Shown piece after piece: positions 55,673-64,000 of a stretch of DNA of 64,000 bases (within the stretch, counting starts at the first letter, position 1; each line of letters starts with the position of its first letter). The position numbers and the translations under genes are program-made. The stretch comes from Endomicrobium sp. Its GTDB lineage: Bacteria; Elusimicrobiota; Endomicrobiia; Endomicrobiales; Endomicrobiaceae. Location: the NCBI GenBank assembly GCA_031262585.1, contig JAISHK010000004.1, positions 62,001-126,000 of the forward strand, in the 5' to 3' direction. The notes beneath the pieces were generated by a model that was not told where the DNA came from, made no database searches, and saw only the letters and a program-made list of their open reading frames with translations.

Positions 55673-56041
55673 AATATTCTAACTCCCATTTATATACTCT
55701 AATTTTACCAATTTTTCATAATCATTTTTCTTCATAATCTTCAACAAAAAATATATCTCTAAATATTCAAAAATAATTAAGAAACACAATCATATTTTAT
55801 TGATACTGCAGGACATCTCATGACAATACTTTGATAAGTTTAATTATAACTTATAATATTTAACTCCAACATTAATATTTATATCCAAATCAAAAATCAT
55901 AAACACTTTCTCTACTTTATAAGTAATAAAATTATTAACATATTTTTACCGATTCTCTGATTCTATAGTATTTTTTAATTATTGTCAACACTTTAAATTA
56001 TTTTTAGATAAAGTATATTGATTTTATGTAAGATAAGGTTT

Positions 56042-56731
56042 CTATTTCGTTTTATCATTAGAATATATTAAAATCACAAATTCACCAAGCAAACCTTGTC
56101 TATTTTTTATATTTTCTAATACTTCTTCTATCGTTCCTCTTATGAACTCTTCAAATTTTTTCGTTAACTCTCTTGCAAGACAAATATTAGCATTCCTACC
56201 AAAAACATCAAAACATATTTCAACTGTTTTTAATATTCTGTGTGGAGACTCATAAAAAATAATTGTTTTTTGTAAATTGGCCAACTCTAAAAGTTCTTTT
56301 TTCATTTTTCCAGGTTTTCTCTTCAAAAAACCACAAAATATAAAACCACTTGTTGGAAGACCAGAACCTACAAGTGCAGTTATAAATGCACTCGCACCAG
56401 GTAAAACTTCAACTTTTATACCCTTATTTATTGATTCTTTAATCAAATTATTACCTGGATCTGAAATACCTGGAGTACCTGCATCCGAAACAAGAGTAAT
56501 TTTTCGCCCTTCTGACAACTTATCCAAAATATGTCTTACTTTATACTGCTCATTATAAGAGTAAAAGCTTATTAAAGGTTTAGAAATTTTAAAATGAGAC
56601 AAAAGTTTCAAACTTTGTCTAGTATCTTCACAAGCGATTAAATCACATTCTTTAAGAATTCTTAAAGCTCTTAAAGTTATATCTTCAAGATTCCCTATAG
56701 GTGTTGAAACTACATACAAAACCCCATTCAT
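56042..56731 (-). CDS. rsmI: 16S rRNA (cytidine(1402)-2'-O)-methyltransferase
   Basis: LYVVSTPIGNLEDITLRALRIL, CEDTRQSLKLL, LVSDAGTPGISDPG, FYESPHRI. Confidence 0.97.
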   Translation of the reverse strand: MNGVLYVVSTPIGNLEDITLRALRILKECDLIACEDTRQSLKLLSHFKISKPLISFYSYNEQYKVRHILDKLSEGRKITLVSDAGTPGISDPGNNLIKESINKGIKVEVLPGASAFITALVGSGLPTSGFIFCGFLKRKPGKMKKELLELANLQKTIIFYESPHRILKTVEICFDVFGRNANICLARELTKKFEEFIRGTIEEVLENIKNRQGLLGEFVILIYSNDKTK

Positions 56732-58559
56732 TATAAGTTATCCTTTTTTAGTACATTTACAAAAATATGTACAACTTTTAGATCAAATTGTTTTTTAATC
56801 TTTTAACAAGTGCTGAAATTGCAATTTTTTCATAAAGATCCTCTGTGTGATTTACTTGAAATCATAGAAAATCATAAGGTATAATTACAGCAATTATTCT
56901 GAAGCCTAAATTTCTCTTCACCAGGCAATACTTGAGTATAATCATGACTTCATATATATTTCACCTAATGATATTAAGCTAAAGATAAAAATCCATTTGA
57001 GCAGTTTCATTATATTTTAAAATAGAGTCATTTTCATGATATATTTTTGGTTTATCAACTTACTATTTTCTTGTAAAATATACTCTGATATTCCTTTTTT
57101 TCTATATCATGTATTAAAGCGCATATTTAATTGATTCACTATTTTAGGAAAAACCCATTCTCAACTATAAACATCGTACAATGTTTTACTTTGGTTAGCA
57201 TAAGCAAAAGTATAAAAGTCTTTACATCAATACAAAAATTTTAAATATCATTGAATCCAATTTTCCTAAACTAAACGCTACTAACGTCCAATATAACAAG
57301 AAATTTCAAATCTTTTTTTCAAATGGCGATCTGAAATAAAAGATTTGGATTTAGATTTGCATCTATTACTTATTATTTTTTGCAAAATCTTAAATCTTTT
57401 TCTATATCTAACAACCAAAACAAAATCACTTTTTCGTGCTTATATATAATACCAGACATTTTTTCGCATATTTTAATGTAAACAAAAGATCTTAAGTTTT
57501 CAGATGAATTTTTTGATATCGCAATGTAAAACTCATATTATTTTCACATTTTTTAAGCAGTAATGCTCTATAAAAGTCCTCTTCATTAGTTTATTAATAA
57601 CTTATCTACCACAAAATCTAATAAAATTACTTTTTAAAAAACTGTGGTTTCAATAAAAAAACATCAATATTTATTAAGCAACAATAACAAATTATTGATA
57701 GCGGTGACTTATTAATTTTGTTGTTAAGAGCTTTATTATCTCTACTTTTAAAAAATAAAACCTCCGAAACAAAATCAAAAATCATTGTTAATAAAAAATT
57801 TAATTTTTTTTCAAAATAAATTTTCATAGTTTCTAGCCACATCAGAAGAACTTCTCGCTATTTATCACAAATCTAATATTTTAAACTACTTCTCAAATTT
57901 CAATTTAAAGTATGACTATTGTTCATTTAAAACATTAAATAAACAATATTTTGGCATTACAAGAGTATTTTAACTAGCAATAATATAATTTTAAAAAACA
58001 TATCCAATATGCCAAAGAATGATTATATTTACCAACATTTATAATCAACTTAAAGATTCTAAACTTACTTTTACATCAAAATATTTATAAGCATTTGAGT
58101 CACTAAAATTCATATTTATAACATTATAAACCCTTGAAACAACTAAGGCGCTATCAAAAACATCATCATATTTTCTTGCTATTCCCTATCATAAATATGG
58201 TACGAATTTCCCAATAAGCAACATATATCCAAGTAGAATTTTGATGTAATATAATAATTTTTGTTCCATTATGTGTTTTGAATAATTCATAATTTATCAA
58301 TAACATCAGGATTTATCATACTTTTTTACTAAAACTAAAAAATTTATCTATAAAACCTATATCGAGTTCTCTAAAAATATATTTAAAAATTTATTTGCAA
58401 TAAATAAATCTCAAATGAAGCAAAAAATTTACCTTTATTTAGACTTATTCGCGGACATAAAATCAATAAGTTTTTAAACTGCTTAAAAGATCCAGCAGTG
58501 CAAAAACTATTTTAAAAATCAATAAAAAAGTTTTTGTCGATTAAAGTATATGAAATTGC

Positions 58560-59374
58560 AAAGCTATTCTTACAATCATTTAAACTTCCTAAAAATACAA
58601 TATGAAAATTGTTCTTTTAATAGAACTAATTATCCAAAATCATTAATTTTTCCAGATAAACTTCTTCCTCTACAAAAAAAGGAATATTCTAGAAAAAGAT
58701 TTTGACTCAATATCAATGTTAAAAAAATAAGTAAACACAGAAAGCAGTTACATCTAAATCTACATCATATTTTGCTAAAATAGTATTAGCTCTGCAAGAT
58801 GAATAGACACATTTTAATCTCAAAAAAACAAATCAAAAACTATAGTTGTTTTAGAGAATGGCTACTTGTAAATTATCATCACAAAAATGCAAAACTTCAA
58901 GAGACAATCTCGCAAAATGAAGTAATTATAAGCGTATTTCATCTTAAACATTAACTTGATAAAAAACTTTTCTTAAAAGGAACAAAATAATACAGATTTT
59001 TCAAAAAGTCATACTGTCACAAAAGTCTTTATTTGAAAGCAGAATCTATAACAGTTAACTTTCATGCCAAGGACATGAAAGATGTTTTTGCTGTTCCAGG
59101 AAATATTTATTTAAATGTATTAAAGAAAAAAATAAACTTATACAAAAGATATTCACTCTACATTAACTCCACAGAATATAACAAATCTTGATTGAATTCG
59201 CAAAAATTAATCAAAAGTAATCTACAAAACCTTAATAAACTTGAACTTTCTATTATTAATTTGATAGAAAGTAACAATTACGAATTCCATCAAGATTTAA
59301 TAGTTCAAAAATTGAACGGTAATACTTCAAATATTACACACAAAACTTTTAAATTTTGGTTAAACACTCATTAA
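58560..59374 (+). pseudogene. dprA: Decayed DNA-processing protein A
   Basis: Frameshifted + strand reading: NYPKSLIFPDKLLPL..KKDFDSISMLK / TIVVLENGLLVNYHHKNAKLQETISQNEVIISVFHLKH / AESITVNFHAKDMKDVFAVPGNIY / C-terminal winged-helix-like ORF 59192-59374; lies directly upstream of topA. Confidence 0.8.
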
Positions 59375-59446
59375 TTTAGCTTCAGGACAAATATATACGA
59401 ATATTCCAATAACATTGGCAAAATTAATAACACAAAAGGAGCAAAA

Positions 59447-61642
59447 ATGCCCAAATATTTAGTAATAGTAGAATCACCAGCAAAAGAAAAAACCATATCA
59501 AATATTTTAGGCAAAGATTTCATTGTAAAAAGTTCTTACGGACATATAAGAGATCTACCTAAAAGCAAATTGGGCATTGACATTGAAAATAATTTTAAAC
59601 CAACATACATAAACATACCTAAAGCAAAAAAAATTATATCTTATTTAAAAAAAGCTACTAAAAACACAGATAAAATTTATCTTGCTACAGATTTTGATCG
59701 CGAAGGCGAAGCCATAGCATGGCATTTAAAAGAAACTTTAAAACTTTCTGATTCTGAAATTTCACGAATAACCTTTCACGAAATTACAACAAATGCTATT
59801 CTTGATTCCCTAAAACATCCTAGAGGATTAGACATGGGATTAGTAAATAGTCAACAAGCACGCAGACTTTTAGATAGACTTGTAGGTTATAAACTCTCTC
59901 CTCTTCTATGGAAAAAAGTAAAACTCGGACTTTCAGCTGGAAGAGTGCAATCTGTAGCTGTAATGATCATATGCACAAGAGAAGAAGAAATTAAAAATTT
60001 TACACCTATAGAATATTGGAAAATTGAAGCAGAACTTACAAAGTTTAAAAAAGACACTATACCTTTTAAAGCACAACTTTTCTCAAAAAACAACATTGAT
60101 TTTGACAAATTATTCATTAAAAATAAAGAACAAGCTAATACAATATTAAAAGAACTTGAAAATGCATCATATGTTGTTCAATCTATCAATAAAAAACAAA
60201 AAAAATGTTCTCCTTATGCACCTTATACCACATCTACTATGCAACAGGACGCTTCAAAGAAACTTAACTTTTCTGCTTCCAAAACAATGTTAATAGCTCA
60301 AAAACTATATGAGGGTATAAACATAGGCACAACTATATGCGTGGGTCTTATAACTTACATGAGAACAGATTCGCTAAACATAGCCAAAAATGTTCAAGAA
60401 GAAACTTTAAAATTCATTGAATCTTCATATGGGAACAATTTTATTCCAAAAGTTCCAAGAATTTACAAAACAAAATCCAAAAGCGCTCAAGAAGCACACG
60501 AAGCCATAAGACCTACTTCATCAAATAGAATACCGACAAATATAAAACAATATTTGTCGCCGGATGAATTCAAACTTTATAATTTAATATGGAAAAGATT
60601 TTTAGCAAGTCAAATGACAGATGCTATATATGACATTACAACTGTTGAAATATCAGCAAAAAAATATTTATTTAAGACTTCAAAAAGCACTTTACTTTTT
60701 GAGGGATTTTTAAAAATATATTGTGAAAACAACAATAATGAAAAAGAAATAAAAATACCATCATTAATTGAACATGAAAATTTAAACCTTTTACAAATAA
60801 ACACGGAACAACATTTTACAGAACCACCACCTCGCTACAGTGAAGCAAGTTTAATTAAAGTTTTAGAAGAGCATGGTATTGGAAGACCATCAACTTATGC
60901 CCCAACAATAAAAATTATACTAGATAGGTCATATGTAAAACTTGACGGCAAAAAATTTGTCCCTACAACTCTTGGAATAGTTGTCAATGATATCCTAAAA
61001 AATCACTTTGATAATATAATTAACGTTAAATTTACTGCAGAAGTTGAAGAAAAGCTTAATAAAATCGCCGAAAACAAAGAGATATGGCAGAACGTTTTAA
61101 AATATTTATATAAGTCTCTTGAAAAAGATTTAATTGAAGCAGAGAAAAATCTACAAAAACGAAAAATTCAACCTCAAGTAACAACTGTAATATGCACAAA
61201 TTGCGGCAAATATATGGCTATAAGAAAGTCTAGAAACGGTCAATTTTTAGGATGTCTCGGATATCCGGAATGCAAAACAACAATACAATTAAATAAAGAT
61301 GAAAACATCAATGTAACACCACAAGAAACAGATATAAAATGTAACAAATGCGGAAGTTTATTAATCAAAAAAATTGGATTTAATAGAAAGGAATATTTCA
61401 CCTGCAAAAATTATCCAATATGTAAAACAACATATAACATTGACAAAAATGGCGACAAAGTTATAAAATTAGAGCCTCAACTCACCAAAATTAAATGCGG
61501 CAAATGCGGTTCTAAAATGCTTAAAAGAATAGGGAAAAGAGGACCTTTCCTCACATGTTCGGCATTCCCAAAATGCAGGAATTTACAATGGATAAAAATA
61601 TCAGAAAAGCAAAAAGCAACAACATCTTTACCTGTGAAATAA
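59447..61642 (+). CDS. topA: DNA topoisomerase I
   Basis: YLVIVESPAKEKTISNILG, DFDREGEAIAWHL, GLITYMRTDSLNIA, C-terminal C4 zinc ribbons. Confidence 0.97.
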   Translation: MPKYLVIVESPAKEKTISNILGKDFIVKSSYGHIRDLPKSKLGIDIENNFKPTYINIPKAKKIISYLKKATKNTDKIYLATDFDREGEAIAWHLKETLKLSDSEISRITFHEITTNAILDSLKHPRGLDMGLVNSQQARRLLDRLVGYKLSPLLWKKVKLGLSAGRVQSVAVMIICTREEEIKNFTPIEYWKIEAELTKFKKDTIPFKAQLFSKNNIDFDKLFIKNKEQANTILKELENASYVVQSINKKQKKCSPYAPYTTSTMQQDASKKLNFSASKTMLIAQKLYEGINIGTTICVGLITYMRTDSLNIAKNVQEETLKFIESSYGNNFIPKVPRIYKTKSKSAQEAHEAIRPTSSNRIPTNIKQYLSPDEFKLYNLIWKRFLASQMTDAIYDITTVEISAKKYLFKTSKSTLLFEGFLKIYCENNNNEKEIKIPSLIEHENLNLLQINTEQHFTEPPPRYSEASLIKVLEEHGIGRPSTYAPTIKIILDRSYVKLDGKKFVPTTLGIVVNDILKNHFDNIINVKFTAEVEEKLNKIAENKEIWQNVLKYLYKSLEKDLIEAEKNLQKRKIQPQVTTVICTNCGKYMAIRKSRNGQFLGCLGYPECKTTIQLNKDENINVTPQETDIKCNKCGSLLIKKIGFNRKEYFTCKNYPICKTTYNIDKNGDKVIKLEPQLTKIKCGKCGSKMLKRIGKRGPFLTCSAFPKCRNLQWIKISEKQKATTSLPVK

Positions 61643-62646
61643 TTGCAGAAAAAGACAAAGAACAAATATTTTTTTTAAAAAAATATTTCAAAGCTGGAAA
61701 AAATTTCTTTTTGCATACTTTAAGATCTTATACAAAAGATATATTTGATTTGGTAATTTTTGCACAAAAAAAACGACTGAATTTATACAATATAAAAAAG
61801 CATGATATAAGAACTCTTTTTGGAGAATTAAATAAAAAAAATCCAAGTGAAGAAACTTTGGGGGAAAAATTTGCCGCAATTCGCTTATTATATAAATTTT
61901 TAATAATAAACAATGTTGTCAACAAAAATCCTTTGGGAAATATCATTGCCACTCAAAAAAATAAAAAAGAATCATTGTTCTTGACAGAAAATGAAATTCA
62001 AACACTTCTTAATATTCATAATATCAAATTAAGAAATAAAACTATGATTGAATTGCTTTATTTTTGTGAACTTAGAATTGAAGAATTAATTAATTTAAAC
62101 TTAAAGAATATAGATTTTATATCAAATATTGTCATTGTACTAGTTGGCGAGCAATATTTAAATGCCATCAGAGATTATATAAACGAGCGACGTAGTCTTG
62201 ATCTTACATGTGATATAAATTTTCCACTATTTTTAAGTTATCATCTAAAAAGATTAAATCAAAAAACTGTAAGAAGAAATATATATAGATTATTTATTAA
62301 AGCTGACTTCAAAAAAAAAGTAAGTTCTCACACTTTAAAACATACATTCGCAACTCATCTACTTGATAGAAAATGCGATTTAAAAAGTATTCAAGAAATG
62401 CTTGAACATAAGAACCTCGTCAGTACACAAATTTATACACATGTTACAATAGAAAGACTAAAAGAAATTTATAAGAAAACTCATCCAAGATTTGTTATAG
62501 TACCCGAAAAATTATCTTCTACTAAACCAAATTACAAAATTCATAAAATTGAAAAAATAAAACTAGAAAATCTGAAAAAAGTTTACGAGAAAGTTCATTT
62601 AAGAAAACAATATTCCATAATAAAGTACATATATAATTACAACTAA
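61588..62646 (+). CDS. Tyrosine recombinase, XerC/XerD-like, with non-canonical catalytic residues
   Basis: C-term SSHTLKHTFATHLLDRKCDLKSIQEMLEHKNLVSTQIYTHV; overlaps 3' end of topA. Confidence 0.85.
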   Translation: MDKNIRKAKSNNIFTCEIIAEKDKEQIFFLKKYFKAGKNFFLHTLRSYTKDIFDLVIFAQKKRLNLYNIKKHDIRTLFGELNKKNPSEETLGEKFAAIRLLYKFLIINNVVNKNPLGNIIATQKNKKESLFLTENEIQTLLNIHNIKLRNKTMIELLYFCELRIEELINLNLKNIDFISNIVIVLVGEQYLNAIRDYINERRSLDLTCDINFPLFLSYHLKRLNQKTVRRNIYRLFIKADFKKKVSSHTLKHTFATHLLDRKCDLKSIQEMLEHKNLVSTQIYTHVTIERLKEIYKKTHPRFVIVPEKLSSTKPNYKIHKIEKIKLENLKKVYEKVHLRKQYSIIKYIYNYN

Positions 62647-62670
62647 TTTAAAATCACTTAAGGATTTGAC

Positions 62671-63579
62671 ATGAAAGAACAATATCAACTACAGTTACAA
62701 ATTTTAATGGAAGAAACTGGTTGCGAACGAAGTGAAGCAGAACTTGCTTTTTCACTTTCAGGCAATAATATAGAAAAAGCTATAACCACAATAGGATTTC
62801 TTTCAAAATTTATAACTGTATTCAAAATAAAACTTATATTCACAAAAGAAACTATTTACAGTTTAATAGATATGGCTATAAATAGTAAAACTTTAGAAAT
62901 TTTACGTTTTAATATAGTATTTTCACATAATCCATCAGTATACGAAATACCTGCAAATATGGACTGGTTTTCTTTTGAAAAAGCAATTTTTTCTGCACGT
63001 CTAGATGCAGGTACTATGGAAAATTATACACGAGAGATAGAAAAAAATTTAAAATCATACGTACAACAAGCAGTTAAAGAATTCTCTTCTATTTCAAATG
63101 ACAGAATCAAAAAAATAATCAAAACCTTCTTCTCTTACACTGAAGTCAGTATTGAAATTATAAATGAAAACTTAAATTTAACTCAATTTAAAAAACTTCC
63201 AGATTACAATGTAAAACAGAATTCTGATTTTTTTACAGGTTATGATTTAGGATTTGTAAAACTTGACGTTAAAATACTTGAAGATTCAAAAGGAGAGTTC
63301 GTTAGAAAAATTTCAGAAGGAGATACGGTACTATCAATTATAACTGACAAAAGAGATATAGCACATTATCTTGTACATTTAATAGGAGGAATTAAAGACG
63401 GTTCCATGATGCCTATTCCAGCAACCGTAAAAAAAATATTTTACAAAAATAATAATTATGAAATACATTTATACTATGCACCATCCATTATGGGTCTAGC
63501 TAAAACTAAGAATAATATTAAATTAAAAGTTTTAGGAGCAAAAAGCCAACTTTGGTGGGAAAAAATACTTCCTTGGTAA
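62671..63579 (+). CDS. Conserved-looking hypothetical protein with UBA-like N-terminus
   Basis: 302 aa intact ORF; EETGCERSEAELAFSLSGNNIEKAI resembles the UBA helix pattern of EF-Ts; remainder not recognised. Confidence 0.6.
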   Translation: MKEQYQLQLQILMEETGCERSEAELAFSLSGNNIEKAITTIGFLSKFITVFKIKLIFTKETIYSLIDMAINSKTLEILRFNIVFSHNPSVYEIPANMDWFSFEKAIFSARLDAGTMENYTREIEKNLKSYVQQAVKEFSSISNDRIKKIIKTFFSYTEVSIEIINENLNLTQFKKLPDYNVKQNSDFFTGYDLGFVKLDVKILEDSKGEFVRKISEGDTVLSIITDKRDIAHYLVHLIGGIKDGSMMPIPATVKKIFYKNNNYEIHLYYAPSIMGLAKTKNNIKLKVLGAKSQLWWEKILPW

Positions 63580-63591
63580 AAGGTTATAATA

Positions 63592-63628
63592 AAAAGTAAG
63601 TCTCCATAAAACTTGGAGACTTACTTTT
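63592..63628. terminator. Bidirectional intrinsic terminator between convergent ORF and groEL
   Basis: aaaagtaagtctcc-ataaaactt-ggagacttactttt: perfect 14 bp stem, A/T tracts on both sides. Confidence 0.85.
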
Positions 63629-63656
63629 ATTTGCTACTTGTTTGACTATCTGAATA

Positions 63657-64000
63657 TTAATATTCAGGCATAGGCGGCATTCCTGCTCCAACTGGAGATT
63701 TTGCTGTTTTTTCAGGAATATCTGTTACCAATGTCTCTGTTATAAGAATAAGTCCAGCTATGGAAGCTGCGTTTTCTAATGCTGTCCTTGTTACTTTTGC
63801 AGGATCAACAATACCGGCCTTTATCATATCAACATACTCATTAGTATCTGCATTATAACCAAAAACCAGCGATTCTTTTGAATTTTTAACTTTATCTATT
63901 ACTACAGAAGCCTCAATTCCAGCATTTTCAATTATCATTCTCATAGGTCCCTCAAGAGCTTTAAAAACAATTTCTATACCCGTTTTTTCATCAATATCCG
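63657..64000 (-). CDS. groEL: Chaperonin GroEL, C-terminal part (truncated by window edge)
   Basis: Reverse strand: ...[51 protein letters not shown]...MPPMPEY. Confidence 0.96.
   Translation of the reverse strand, partial: DIDEKTGIEIVFKALEGPMRMIIENAGIEASVVIDKVKNSKESLVFGYNADTNEYVDMIKAGIVDPAKVTRTALENAASIAGLILITETLVTDIPEKTAKSPVGAGMPPMPEY

Noticed and set aside
59192-59374. 60 aa ORF as an independent gene
   Set aside because: Best explained as the C-terminal domain remnant of dprA.

Overview
This is an AT-rich bacterial chromosomal window. Intact operons alternate with long stretches of decayed, mostly non-coding DNA. The composition and the number of recognisable pseudogenes fit a reduced endosymbiont genome, possibly Endomicrobium/Elusimicrobiota, but that placement is inference and was not searched.

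Intact blocks:
- F1Fo-ATPase operon atpBEFHAG(D), with an unusually short delta subunit.
- A dcw-type cell-wall cluster: rsmH-ftsL-ftsI-murE-murF-mraY-murD-ftsW-murG, followed by surE and uvrB.
- rnpB and five tRNAs.
- A dicarboxylate/amino-acid symporter.
- A thrB-lysC-pilin-like-cimA block preceded by a NifU-domain gene.
- A three-gene operon encoding an extended SDR, a serine-palmitoyltransferase-like alpha-oxoamine synthase and a GNAT-like protein. It resembles a bacterial ceramide/sphingolipid pathway and is the top candidate for a noteworthy system.
- etfB-etfA (ferredoxin-fused) and an acyl-CoA dehydrogenase.
- rpmF-plsX-fabH-fabD-fabG-acpP-fabF-rnc.
- ackA, rsmI, topA, a Xer-like recombinase lacking key catalytic positions, an unknown ORF, and the 3' part of groEL.

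By reading frames by eye I could identify decayed remnants of smc, a PIF1-like helicase, dprA, yceD/DUF177 and an Fe-S (hydrogenase/ferredoxin-like) gene. No CRISPR array, rRNA or intact mobile element was seen.
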